DNA of 64,000 nt, taken from NCBI GenBank assembly GCA_037127315.1, contig JBBBDQ010001279.1, positions 1,296,001-1,360,000 of the forward strand, written 5' to 3'. A program made the position numbers and the translations under genes. The notes beneath the pieces are model-generated. The model worked only from the letters and a program-made list of their open reading frames with translations, did not search any database and was not told where the DNA came from. The DNA is from Ascarosepion bandense (lineage: Eukaryota; Mollusca; Cephalopoda; Sepiida; Sepiidae). Within the stretch, counting starts at the first letter, position 1. Every line of letters begins with the position of its first letter. Positions 1 to 9,157 of this stretch are shown here, piece by piece.

Positions 1-529
1 CAATGTGATTTGTCTGCTCTGATTATTTTGAAAAATGAAGAAAAAAAAAGACATAGAGGGAAAAGTGCTGAAGATCAACACTTATTAAAATCAGAGAAGG
101 ATCAGTTTCGTTAATTTTTGCAGCTTATAAAAGTGGGTGGGGGGCTAGCCAAAATTGGAGGTGGGGGCTCAGCCCCTTCTGGTCTCTCCATAGAATCATC
201 ACTGGCGGTGGAGTTGTATTAAAAAAGTATATTTGTCAGGAAGTTGAATTTTATTAATGGTGGGTTTGAATCTAACTTTATAGCCAGTTTCTTTATCATG
301 CAAGCTAGTGTTAAGGTCACTCAAATGTTGTCAATAATTCTGCTTGATCTGCCTGTCAGAAGCTAACAGTAATGAGCATCAGACTGGCAGTAAATAATGT
401 TGACCTCATAATTTTGTTATTACAGCCTATCATACAACTAAAATGGGGAATTGTTTCTAACATTATTTTTTATTTTTTTTATAATCATTTTACCCAAGCA
501 TGGCAGAACTGTCACACTTCATATATTGA
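1..529. other. AT-rich sequence, nothing recognised
   Basis: No coding frame, RNA gene or repeat family that recurs elsewhere in the window could be recognised. Short open frames here lack codon structure or family motifs. Confidence 0.5.
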
Positions 530-725
530 ATTAAAAGTAAAAATAAAATCATCCTTGATAATGGCTAAAAGTATAGCTGAAAACTCTCGGACATAGAATA
601 CATTTGAACAATTTCTACATAATTCATTCTTCAGAAAAGAAGAAAATTATAAAAGAACAAGAAAAATTAAATAAAGATATTTAACTGCAGTACATTGTCA
701 TCAGCTGTTTCTGATGAAATGTCAC
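530..725. mobile_element. Right half of long-TIR MITE (family A)
   Basis: The core phrase CCTTGATAATGGCTAAAA followed by a TAGCTGAAA-type segment, then a poly-A-rich arm ending near GATGAAATGTCACA, matches the right half of the copy at 49720-50185. Only this half is seen here, so it is a truncated or diverged copy. The family has no visible coding capacity. Confidence 0.5.
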
Positions 726-1084
726 ATATCTATATATAATTATTTTCTTTCTTAACCCCCCCCCCTGCTTTTTTTAACTTCCTGTGTATGGATATTTTTG
801 GAGGGGGTACCTTCTAATATGTGAATTTTTGTACCATATTTGAACTATTAAATTTTTGTTTTTGATCATTGCTAATGAAGCAAAAATTTTCTCACTGAAA
901 TAGCTATTCTACGGAATGTAAATTTTGGGATTTATTATATATATATTATAATATATATATTTGGCTCTGTAAATAGATAATACTATTTACATCGGGCCCT
1001 CCACCTGGATCATTTTTAATATTGATTAAATTAATATTAATAGGATCTGGTTTTGGGGATTTTACCTATATACACTTTCTTTTT
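726..1084. other. AT-rich spacer with short TA tract
   Basis: Low-complexity C-run (about 756-764) and a TA-rich tract near 938-961. No gene seen. Confidence 0.5.
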
Positions 1085-1255
1085 TGAAATTAAAATGTAT
1101 ATGTCATCCACATACAAGCCTATTTCACTGTATCACAGCTTATCGGTGTGGCTAGACTTCCACTTGCTTCCAGCCAGGATCGAAACTCGACCAATTTGGT
1201 GTCAGTCGGAGTCCTTACTCCCTAAGTCATAGGCACATGGAATGAGAGAAAGGAA
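1085..1255 (-). mobile_element. tRNA-derived SINE, family S1
   Basis: Read on the minus strand this begins with a tRNA-like block: an A-box-like stretch near the ATGACTTAGGG segment and a B-box-like GAGTTTCGATCCTGG. The body continues toward 1085. It shares long stretches with the copies at 5806-5945 and 26450-26610, which establishes it as interspersed. tRNA-derived SINEs are well known in octopus (OK, OR1 and OR2 families of Ohshima and Okada); which named family this is cannot be decided by eye. Confidence 0.65.
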
Positions 1256-1266
1256 ATTTTAGCATG

Positions 1267-1267
<1 letters not shown>

Positions 1268-1303
<36 letters not shown>
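1268..1303. repeat. (TA)n microsatellite
   Basis: Uninterrupted TA dinucleotides lying just beyond the SINE copy. Confidence 0.95.
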
Positions 1304-1304
<1 letters not shown>

Positions 1305-1510
1305 TGTATACACACGCTAGTCACTGGGAGAACTCAGTTCATTACTGTGACAGGATAACTAGATATATATGTATTTTATTATAATAATAGATTAAAATAG
1401 AAAATAGATTAGAATAGAAAATAGTTTAAAAACATATTTAACAAAAGTGAAAAAGAAGAGAAAAAAAAATAAATAAACGCTTTTTCTTTTATGAGGAAAA
1501 TTGTCCTCAG

Positions 1511-1588
1511 ATATTTGACTCAGTGATAAAGGTCAGCGGGTTTCGATGACCCGGTAAATATTTGACTCAGTGATAAAGGTCAGCGGGT
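1511..1588. repeat. Tandem duplication, 31-bp unit with 47-bp period
   Basis: ATATTTGACTCAGTGATAAA followed by GGTCAGCGGGT occurs at 1511-1541 and again, identical, at 1558-1588. The identity suggests a recent duplication. Confidence 0.85.
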
Positions 1589-1679
1589 AGGTTTGAGATG
1601 ATGACCGGTCAAAGGCTGTCCTTTATTGTATCTTGACCACACCTTAAGCCTTTTCCTTAAGATAAACAAAAAAGATAAC

Positions 1680-2040
1680 TGAAATTTCAGACTTACAGTA
1701 TAGAGCCAGTTAAGTTAAGACGAGAGAAGTGAAAGGAGTCAGCCTTGAAGTAAGGATCTCCAGGTTTGTTGATCTCCATTAATTAGAGTTAGAACTGTGT
1801 GTCACATTCGCCTGCCCCAACAGACAAGGCTAACTCTAAACGAATAAAGCTTCCTTTTCAACTCATCCAAATTTTGGAAGTTCGTTCCTTACAGTCAATC
1901 TTGTACCCCCAGCTGTTCGTCCGACGGTTTCTACAAAAATCCAGCAACATCACAGCGTGGAGAACGGCCGCCGGAGGAAATTGTTAGGACGGACCATTGG
2001 GGCGGTACATTACTAAGGAGTAAGGCGTAAATGTTTGATT
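1680..2040. other. Higher-complexity GC-richer block, unclassified
   Basis: This block is clearly richer in GC and CpG than its surroundings (for example GGCCGCCGGAGG near 1967-1978). It has no recognisable protein. It could be a solo LTR remnant or a non-coding 5' exon; neither paired termini nor a splice donor with coding support is evident. Confidence 0.3.
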
Positions 2041-2099
2041 ACCAAAAATCTCATACAGAGATAGATACATATCCCCTATTGTCAAAAGGAAACAAACTC

Positions 2100-2420
2100 C
2101 TCTTCTGTGTACTGCATCCCTTCAGGGCATAGGCGATCATGGCTCTCCATAACTTTCCATCTTGTATGGCTCTTAGCAGATTTTCATCCTTTGCTATGCA
2201 GCCTGTTCTATTTTTCACATAAGATCATCAGGTAAGTGGCTCGATATCTTCCCTTATCTCTCTCTTACCGTCAATATGCCCTGTGAGGGTTAAGTTTTCC
2301 GAGCCCTCTTTCCTCTTGTAATTTTGTTTAAGGCTTTCTTGTTGCTTACTCATTCCATCCATCAAAACTTCAACAAACTAATGTTGCCTAAGAATCTGCT
2401 TACCCACTTGGAAAATGGTT
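2100..2420 (-). mobile_element. RTE-like LINE 3' fragment
   Basis: On the minus strand the segment around 2107-2150 reads close to WRAMIAYALKGCST, the conserved C terminus also seen at 57715, 62935 and 60830-61140, where it ends in WRSMIA-VLKG. The rest is diverged 3' coding sequence of the same RTE-like endonuclease/reverse transcriptase, with stops. It is a dead 3' fragment. Confidence 0.6.
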
Positions 2421-2429
2421 CTCTAATAA

Positions 2430-2774
2430 TAATAATTTAAACAACACACATTGGTTGCACAAGCACTAACTTATCACATTGGTTAAGATGACATTTATCT
2501 GATAACACTTCATTTAAATAACATATCACCAACCAACAAAAATATGAACGAGAACTCCGACAAATACTACTAACACAAAAGTAAGTTATCGCATAAACTA
2601 TAAAACTTTTAATCATAAGCATAAAAACAAACAAACAACAATAAAATTATATCAAATTTACGAACTTTGATACTTTGATAACGGCTGAAGAATTTGCAAC
2701 GTTATTGGTTTTGACCTGGCATCTCAGTTCCAGTTACTTTCCTATTTCCTTAATGTAGCCTTCCATATCAATAC
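2430..2774. other. No recognised feature
   Basis: AT-rich sequence; the small open frames show no family motifs. Confidence 0.5.
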
Positions 2775-2900
2775 TTTAATAGTAACTGTTCTGATGAACT
2801 CAATGATACCTCGACTCTATAAATTTAAGCATGCTACTCAATTGGCAACAAGGTCTCATTTTTCAGTCAAAATGGCTAAATTTAGCTGTAAGTTATATAA
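2775..2900 (+). mobile_element. CR1/Jockey-like LINE, C-terminal coding fragment
   Basis: The plus-strand translation contains PRLYKFKHATQLATRSH, preceded by a frameshifted NCSDEL-like segment. This matches the end of the reverse transcriptase ORF in the copy at 20405-20930 (NCADELFAMVPKLYKFK). The fragment is short and frameshifted. It marks the same LINE family that left many 3' tails in this window. Confidence 0.6.
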
Positions 2901-3429
2901 ACTTTGTCTTCTTAATTCTTCTTTTATTGTCCTCTCCTTAATATTAGTTTTTCTCATATTCTCTAACACTAAGTAATACTTTGTGTCTTAGTAGCTTTAT
3001 TGCCTTGCTTGGAATGAAATGATTAAAAAAAAATAGAAAGTAAGAAAATGGCTCAAAATATAAACATCTGCTTGTGTATATGTTAATTCTTTTACTCCTG
3101 GCATGTTAACCAATGTGTACGGCTATTTGGAAACTGTCCACAAAACTGTCTTTTCAAATCAGTCAGCCAAAACTGGGCAGCTTATTACGCATTAGAGAAT
3201 TTACAATTAATGTTTAATTCTTTTTTCGACCTTCAGCCAGTTTTTCAAATTGAAGCTGTTTTCAATTATGAATAGAAAAGAATTATGCTGATCACTTTCT
3301 TAGAACTTACTTTACGCCCTGTCAAAGGGATCTATGTGCTTCCTACCTCTTTCCAAAGAGAATACTAGATTTGACCCGGGAATCTCTTTGAAATAAATAC
3401 AAAATTGTTGAGCACTGGACACTAGTCTT

Positions 3430-3887
3430 CATATTTTTTAATCATTTCACTCCAAGCAAGACAGAATAACCATGAGTGCACAGGGGCTTACAGTGAGAGA
3501 AAAGACTGGGTACAGTGGGTATTGAGGAAAGGTGAAAAGATGAATGGGATTCAAGAAGATAGAAGATGGTATTTGATGTTGCATTTTCAGGGAAACAAGT
3601 AAACGAAAAGGAGTACCACATGTGGGAAGTCAAAGTGGCGGTTACATTTAACTATTTGAATGGTAAAAGCGTGGGACCTAGATGCCAGTCTAGACGCACA
3701 CTTAAATTCATGTGGTCAGAGCACCAGGGAAAAGGCTTTTACTGTTTAAATAGAAAAGACAGAAGAAATCCACGTCATATCAGTGAAAAAGTAACTGAAG
3801 TCAAGATGTCAGGTTAGGGTCCATAACATTACAGACCCTTTGAATTTTGTCAAGAATATTGAGATATATAGTAGGAGTACCAGACCA
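3430..3887 (-). mobile_element. CR1/Jockey-like LINE 3' end
   Basis: The plus strand begins with TTTCACTCCAAGCAAGACAG, the reversed 3' terminus of this LINE family (compare 42128 and 25146), and runs into diverged coding sequence near 3795-3890 that matches 20640-20760. All frames are broken. A tRNA-headed SINE (family S2) starts immediately after it. Confidence 0.65.
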
Positions 3888-4188
3888 GATGTGCGTTGTG
3901 GTGCTGTGGATATTGGCTCATGAACGAGAAATCAGAGAGCCAAGTTCCAGTTGAATTCTTTGCATTCACTTACATGCAAATTCCCTTGGGAAAGGTATTA
4001 ATCCATCTCTTCCCTCCAGTTATGGGTTAAATAACAGGACAGATTGGGTTTTATAGCCTTGGCTGGCAACCAGTCTACTGCAGAAAGTAATGGCAACCTA
4101 CTGCTGGATAATCTTCTGCCCAGTCAGTCATGTCTCTTTCGAAATATGATCACCCAAGCATGTATCACATATGGCACTTGACTGACCA
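3888..4188 (+). mobile_element. tRNA-derived SINE, family S2, near full length
   Basis: The head TTGTGGTGCTGTGGATATTGG resembles a tRNA A box and a B-box-like GCCAAGTTCCAGTTGAATTC follows. The about 300-bp body ends in GGCACTTGACTGACC. Seven further copies lie in this window (30359, 38763, 41057, 41349, 50331, 51241 and 56870), mostly on the minus strand. No protein is encoded; the family would depend on a LINE partner. Confidence 0.85.
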
Positions 4189-4199
4189 GACCAAATTCT

Positions 4200-5094
4200 T
4201 AAGTATCTCCTCCCTAATTTTGAAAATTTTTAGTTGTTTAAAAATTCCTGTCATGCATTTGTAAAAAATGCTTGTTTGTACATTTGAAAAACAAAAAAAT
4301 TAGTTATTATAAATTACTTGAAGATGCCCAAAAGTTGAAACCTATGTTGAGGAAATAACTCCTTTCAAAATGAAAAATATTCAAAAGTTCTACAATATTG
4401 AACATTTTTTTAATACAACTGTGTACTGGGCAAATTTAATTATAACCAAAAACTTACCTTTTTATATATATATATATATATAATGAAATTATATATAAAT
4501 TTACAAAATTAATATTAACTGACACTTTTAATTAAATTTATTTGTTTGAACATTATTTTTAATGGATACTCATATTTGAATATTTAAATTTTTAAGAATC
4601 ATGATTTGTACCCCTTTGATTTCTTCTCCCTGCCTTTTATTATTTTTATTTTATTTTAATTTTAAATTTTAATTTTTTTATCCATTTGTTACCATAGAAT
4701 ATTTAAATTTTTAATCTTGCTATTAAAAAAGCAGTAACTTTATAAGATTTAATTATCATAGTGAACTTCAATTCAAACCTATTAAACCATCAGTTTGAAA
4801 TATGTACCTGATGATTGCATAATGCATGAAACTCTGAGTTGTGCTATAGACATAGGATAATATGTATATTTATTATATATATATATATAAAATACAGCTC
4901 TATTCATACATTGAGCACTGTTTTATTAACACCTGAATAATGATACTATACATGTATACACCTTCCTTATATGTATATTTATTAATTTATGTCACTATTT
5001 GTTATGATGCTTAGTGACAGGACTTTTGCTTTTTCAGTGGTTTACCGATAAGATATATTAGCAAGCAGGTTTTTCTTCATAAAGTGCTCAATAT
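4200..5094. other. AT-rich region with MITE scraps and TA tracts
   Basis: Contains (TA)n at 4462-4482 and 4872-4890 and a family C terminal motif ATTTTTAATGGATACTCATA near 4554-4573. No gene is visible. Confidence 0.5.
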
Positions 5095-5161
5095 TGAATG
5101 TTAATAGGATTAATGTGGATAAGTTTGTCACTTAACTAAGCAGATTCATGTCGACATCGAT

Positions 5162-5207
<46 letters not shown>

Positions 5208-5379
5208 ATGTGGAGAAATTTGTCACTTAGCAGAGTTATGCTGACTTCAAACTTTTGTGGAGGCACCATTATGATGTCCTCACTCCTCAGGGCTTTTATT
5301 CAATCTACTTTACAACAAAAAACTGCTTACCAAAGTATCATTTTTATCATTAAACCACTGAAAAAAACAACAGTCGTTG

Positions 5380-5422
<43 letters not shown>

Positions 5423-5440
5423 CTACCTAAATATAGCTCA
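5095..5440. mobile_element. MITE family B, interrupted by TA arrays
   Basis: Segments such as TTTGTCACTTAGCAGAGTTA and CTCACTCCTCAGGGCTTTTAT correspond to the inverted version at 25985-26320 and to 30715-31030. (TA)n arrays at 5168-5202 and 5383-5422 sit at its edges. Non-coding. Confidence 0.55.
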
Positions 5441-5584
5441 TCAATAATATAAATATTGGTTTTTGATTCGTGTTAAAAATTTTGGTAAATATTTTGACAA
5501 AGTTAACTTCCAGGGAATTTAGGTATTTTTTTCATGCTGCAGAATAAGAGAGAGAATATCATATAGAAAATCCAATTTAAACTA

Positions 5585-5620
5585 CATATATATATATATA
5601 TATATAGATATATATATTAA
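5585..5620. repeat. (TA)n microsatellite
   Basis: TA dinucleotide run with one interruption (TAGATA). Confidence 0.9.
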
Positions 5621-5805
5621 AAACAGAAGTAGGGGTTGTTCCAATGAGAGAAATTGGTATAGAAGAAGAAAGTGTGAGAAGCCGTGAACATTTTGTTTAA
5701 AGTGTAGATTTATTGTTGCTGTTATTATTAATATTACTTGCTTTTTATATATCTTAAGTGTTCATAATGGTATTTGTATTTCAACACTTGTTTCAAATAT
5801 ATATA

Positions 5806-5945
5806 GTCATCCGCAGACAGATCTGTTTCGCTGTATCACAACTCATCAGTACGGTTAGACTCCGATTGCTTTTAACCCAGGATTGAAACCCAACCAAATT
5901 GGCGTCAGTCGGTGATTCTACCTCTGAGCTATGGGTGCTCGTATA
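5806..5945 (-). mobile_element. tRNA-derived SINE, family S1
   Basis: On the minus strand the sequence ACCCATAGCTCAGAGGTAGA is a near-canonical tRNA A box and GGTTTCAATCCTGGG a good B box about 40 nt later. The body matches 1085-1255 and 26450-26610. This is the clearest tRNA head of the three copies. Confidence 0.8.
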
Positions 5946-6381
5946 TTTGGGCAGCAATCTCTCTTTTATGCAGGTTTCATTAAAAGTGACAGACAGGGTG
6001 TGATGGCTAAGTTTTTTATGTGACTATTTTTTTTTCCTTATAAGGATATAAATTATATAAAAATTTTACAAATGTTTTGTTTATCCAAGTGTTTCTGGCT
6101 ATACTTTTAGTCATTTTTTAGGATGAATGTTATTTTCTGTGTATATTTATAATGTGGAGTAGCAGTACGTGTTATGTACTAAACACAGCAAGCATGTTGT
6201 TAGCAGGTTCGGAGTTGATGTTATGCAGTGTTAGGTTTTTCACTTTTATTAATCAGGCTAAACAAAACATTTAGACAAGTTTTGCATAATTTATCTCTTC
6301 AAAAGAAAACTGTAAGTTCACATGAAAAATTACATCAAAAACTTAACCATCACACCTTGACTGTCATTTTTTAATGAAACC

Positions 6382-6390
<9 letters not shown>
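5946..6390. mobile_element. Long-TIR fold-back MITE, family A
   Basis: The left arm (GGGCAGCAATC through GTTTCATTAAAAGTGACAGA to GATGGCTAAGTTTTTTATGTG) and the right arm (CATCAAAAACTTAACCATCA to TTAATGAAACCTGCATA) are inverted over about 60 bp with about 300 bp of AT-rich sequence between. There is no ORF. The same family lies at 19446-20100, 39888-40066 and 49600-50185. A (TA)n array abuts the right end. Confidence 0.75.

Positions 6391-6425
<35 letters not shown>
6385..6425. repeat. (TA)n microsatellite at MITE end
   Basis: Pure TA run directly after the family A right terminus. Confidence 0.95.
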
Positions 6426-6432
<7 letters not shown>

Positions 6433-6467
6433 ATATATCTGTAGAATGACCAATTAATGACAAAAGG

Positions 6468-6990
6468 AAAACTTACCTTAGTTGACATGTTTCATCCTCT
6501 AATCGACTTTATTAACCCTCTAGGGCCATTCGTATCATATTTGACACAGTATTTCCCTATAAGGAAACATTTGGTATTTCCCTATAAGGAAACATTTGGT
6601 ATTCATTGACTGAGCAGTCAGTACTGCTTTCATTTGAAATTTATAAAATATTTCTCTTAAAAAAATTTTCAGGAAAATATTTCTTTCAAGGCTTGTTTTC
6701 ATACTGTATCAAATATGATACGAATGGCCCTAGAGGGTTAAGCCAAATGCATGGATATTTAAAAATTCAACTCCATTTACTCACTTTCATTGATTAGACT
6801 TTAAATTATATCACTTAGCATCTTCCATAATTTACCATTATTTACCATTAACGTGATATATATTTATGAGCCTTGTTAAATCTAAAAATTAGCATCTGCA
6901 TCATTTACTTCTGAGTATAAATATTTGTGGCAAAATACAATACTCACATTTGCCTTAAAATCCATCAGAGGACGAAACATGTCAGCTAAA
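6468..6990. mobile_element. Fold-back element hosting a nested MITE
   Basis: TTAGTTGACATGTTTCATCC at about 6479 pairs in inverted orientation with the GACGAAACATGTCAGCTAAA segment at about 6972. The pairing continues into the ATCGACTTTA / TTAAAATCCAT flanks. The element is split at 6512 by the piggyBac-like MITE. Non-coding. Confidence 0.65.
6512..6741. mobile_element. piggyBac-like non-autonomous element (230 bp)
   Basis: Starts TTAACCCTCTAGGGCCATTC and ends with the exact reverse complement GAATGGCCCTAGAGGGTTAA. The inverted match extends through CGTATCATATTTGACACAGTAT, about 40 bp per arm. TTAA at both ends is the target duplication expected for the piggyBac superfamily. Internally TTTCCCTATAAGGAAACATT is duplicated in tandem. 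There is no transposase. A related internal segment occurs at 36985-37260. Confidence 0.75.
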
Positions 6991-7017
6991 ATCAGTTTCC
7001 CTTTTATCTTTATCTAT

Positions 7018-7157
7018 ACAGGGTGTGACAGAAATGCTTCCCACAGAAACCTCCTGGAAATATCTCCACACATAATGGTAAGGCATTCGCTAGATGAAGA
7101 CACCATTGTCATTAATGTCTTACCAGTAATTTTGGTGATATTTCTGCTGCACCCTGC
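7018..7157. mobile_element. Small TIR element (about 140 bp)
   Basis: ACAGGGTGTGACAGAAAT at the left faces ATTTCTGCTGCACCCTG at the right, imperfect inverted termini of about 17 bp. No coding capacity. Confidence 0.5.
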
Positions 7158-7169
7158 CAATACCACCTG

Positions 7170-7635
7170 ATGAGTGGGCAAAAAAATTACAAAAAAGATT
7201 TGCCTATTAAACTCTAGAGTCAGGATGCAAAATATGACAAATTTTATATTTGTATTAATTATCTTAGATAGATTTTTTATTTATTAATCTGACATATTAT
7301 TATTACTTAAAACGTTATTTTTGGTGGATACTAGTATTTAAGTAGGTACTCTATTTATTTATTAAACCATATACATATTTATTTTCGTCTACCTTCCTGA
7401 ATAGTTGAGAAATCTCATTAGAGAAAGATATTCACTCTCTGTCACTAATGAGCATGATTCAAACATGTGATCCTCAAAGGGAAACTGTCATTCAGCTTTA
7501 CTTGGTCATTGATGCACTCTGTAGCCAAGAGGTCAAGACACATCAGGTCTAATGATGGTTTCCCTTTCCGGAGAATGCATTTTCTTTTTCTAATAAGATT
7601 TCTAGAGTATTTTGACCAGTAGACAAAAATGAATA
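7170..7635. other. AT-rich sequence with MITE family C fragment
   Basis: The segment from about 7307 (TTATTTTTGGTGGATACTAG) through the AATCTCATTAGAGAAAGA region resembles the left arm of the fold-back at 40435-40625. No gene seen. Confidence 0.45.
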
Positions 7636-7639
7636 TTCA

Positions 7640-7975
7640 AGTCCTGAAGAACATGTGGCCCAGTGGATAAAAGTGTTGATTAGATCTAGTGACTTGACCC
7701 AAAAAGTTGTCAGTTGTGGCTACAGCAGTGGTGAACAAATAACTTAAAGAATTGAGTCAAAGGGAGGTAACTAAGACATCTGGAAGAAGCATGGCTCATG
7801 GAATGAGAACAATATACCTCAGTGATCAAAATAAAAAATCTGTTTCGAAATTTCAATTACCTGAAGAAGGCTGTACATTGGCCAAAACACCATGAATATG
7901 GCAATAAAGATGAGGACAATAGTTCGAATAATGAAATAATGTAAATACTACCTCATCTCAGGGGTATAGATAAAT
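7640..7975 (+). mobile_element. tRNA-headed SINE, family S3
   Basis: The head GTGGCCCAGTGGATAAAAGT resembles an A box. The body carries GAGTCAAAGGGAGGTAACTA and CCTGAAGAAGGCTG, and the tail has AATAAAGATGAGGACAATAG. The same order of blocks is seen at 8585, 33055, 44640, 48585 (truncated) and in the palindrome at 34806-35182. Confidence 0.8.
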
Positions 7976-8063
7976 ATTGAAAATATATATACTGTTAAAA
8001 TTTTTATTCATTAAAAATTATTACTTTTAATGGATGCTTATATTTGAGTGGAAAATCTGCTTA

Positions 8064-8083
8064 TATATATATATATATATATA
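8064..8083. repeat. (TA)n microsatellite
   Basis: Short TA run just after a family C terminal motif (TTTTAATGGATGCTTATA). Confidence 0.9.
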
Positions 8084-8099
8084 GTGTATTGAGGCAGCA

Positions 8100-8285
8100 A
8101 ATAATTTTCTAAACATATACTGTTAAATATTAAAATAAAGTTGAAAATAATGTTGAAAAATTTTGGTCTTTATTTTCAACTGAAATTAAAGCCAAAATAC
8201 GACGTTTAGAACGGCTCATGATTAAACATAAGACATTCATTGTCTTTTATATTTAACAATATATGTTTAGAAAATATATAAAAAC
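8100..8285. mobile_element. Fold-back MITE-like element
   Basis: TTTTCTAAACATATACTGTT near 8106 is inverted as AACAATATATGTTTAGAAAA near 8257, with further pairing of the TAAATATTAAAA stretch. About 180 bp, non-coding. Confidence 0.6.
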
Positions 8286-8324
8286 AGTTCATTATAATTT
8301 TCACAGAGCCAAAATCATTTGGAA

Positions 8325-8430
8325 AATATGTATCTACAGCTGGAATCAAACCTGCATACTCCCAACACTGGGAAGATGCATAAACTTAAGGAATCAGTGC
8401 ACATGCTAGGCTACAAAAAAATCTCTTAAG
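8325..8430 (-). mobile_element. tRNA-like element (class II-like)
   Basis: On the minus strand TTGTAGCCTAGCATGTGCAC resembles an A box and GCAGGTTTGATTCCAGCTG a B box, separated by an over-long spacer. It resembles the sequence at 14760-14880. It lacks good stems, so it is a SINE head or tRNA pseudogene rather than a working tRNA. Confidence 0.5.
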
Positions 8431-8584
8431 CCGGCCAAGCATAGAAATAAATACAGTATGAGAACCAGTAATACAGAGTGCTAGAGAAAATCATTAGCAT
8501 CAAAGATTGCAATATGAATTCTGGTAAAAAAAAAAATGGTTACTGAAACATTTGGTTTATAAGTTCCAGAAATTCACTTCCTGT

Positions 8585-8880
8585 TGTCCTCAAGGACACG
8601 TGGCTCAATGGATACAGACGTTGATTAGTTCCAGTTACTTGACCCAAATAGTTGTGAATTCAATGTCAGCCAGAGGTGAACAAATAACTTATAGAGTCAA
8701 GTTAAAGGGAGATAACTCATAATTATTAGAGAATGATATACCCCAGTGATTGTAATAAAGGGTTTGGGTTGAAATTCTTAGCACCAGAAGCAGGCCAGAG
8801 TGTACAACAGCCAAAACATTGTGAAAATAGCAACGAAGATGAGGACAATAGTCTGAATAATGTAAATAGTGTTTTATTTG
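8585..8880 (+). mobile_element. tRNA-headed SINE, family S3
   Basis: Starts CACGTGGCTCAATGGATACA (A-box-like), has a B-box-like GTTGTGAATTCAATGTC, and ends AGATGAGGACAATAGTCTGA. Same orientation and block order as 7640-7975. Confidence 0.8.
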
Positions 8881-9030
8881 TTTAACATTATTATTTTATT
8901 ATTATTAAACAAATACAAATTAGAATATGTCGGCTAATGCCAGTTTTGTAAATTTCTGTATAATTCCATAATATATTCTGTTTGATAAATAAATGGAGTT
9001 TATACTCAATATGAGTCTCCACTAAAAATA
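8878..9030. mobile_element. MITE family C derivative
   Basis: Opens with TTTGTTTAACATTATTATTT and closes with CTCAATATGAGTCTCCACTA, the two ends of the family that forms the perfect fold-back at 17521-17667. The interior differs. It lies just upstream of the receptor gene's splice acceptor. Confidence 0.55.
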
Positions 9031-9092
9031 AGATTAAGTAATAAAAAATATAATGTGTATGTTATTTAAAATTGTTCCACGACTATTATTAC

Positions 9093-9124
9093 TGTGATTA
9101 ATATTTGCTTTTGTTTCTTTCCAG
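9093..9124 (+). promoter_or_regulatory. Splice acceptor and branch region of receptor exon
   Basis: A pyrimidine-rich tract (GCTTTTGTTTCTTTCCAG) ends in AG at 9123-9124. A branch-point-like TGATTAA lies about 25 nt upstream. The exon would start at 9125, 33 nt before the initiator ATG, so at least one upstream non-coding exon is implied. Confidence 0.7.
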
Positions 9125-9157
9125 TGGTGACCCCCACCCACAACCTTGTGATTAACC

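Noticed and set aside
1799..1987. A possible upstream coding exon in the GC-richer block.
   Set aside because: The frame starts at GTG, shows no signal peptide or domain, and no donor site joins it in frame to the receptor; its ATG follows an in-frame stop, so no upstream coding exon is needed.
9125..9140. GTGGTGACCCCCACCC just after the splice acceptor looks like a retrotransposon primer site (compare 55962).
   Set aside because: The match covers only the first dozen bases, no LTR end precedes it, and the position is fully explained by the exon start.
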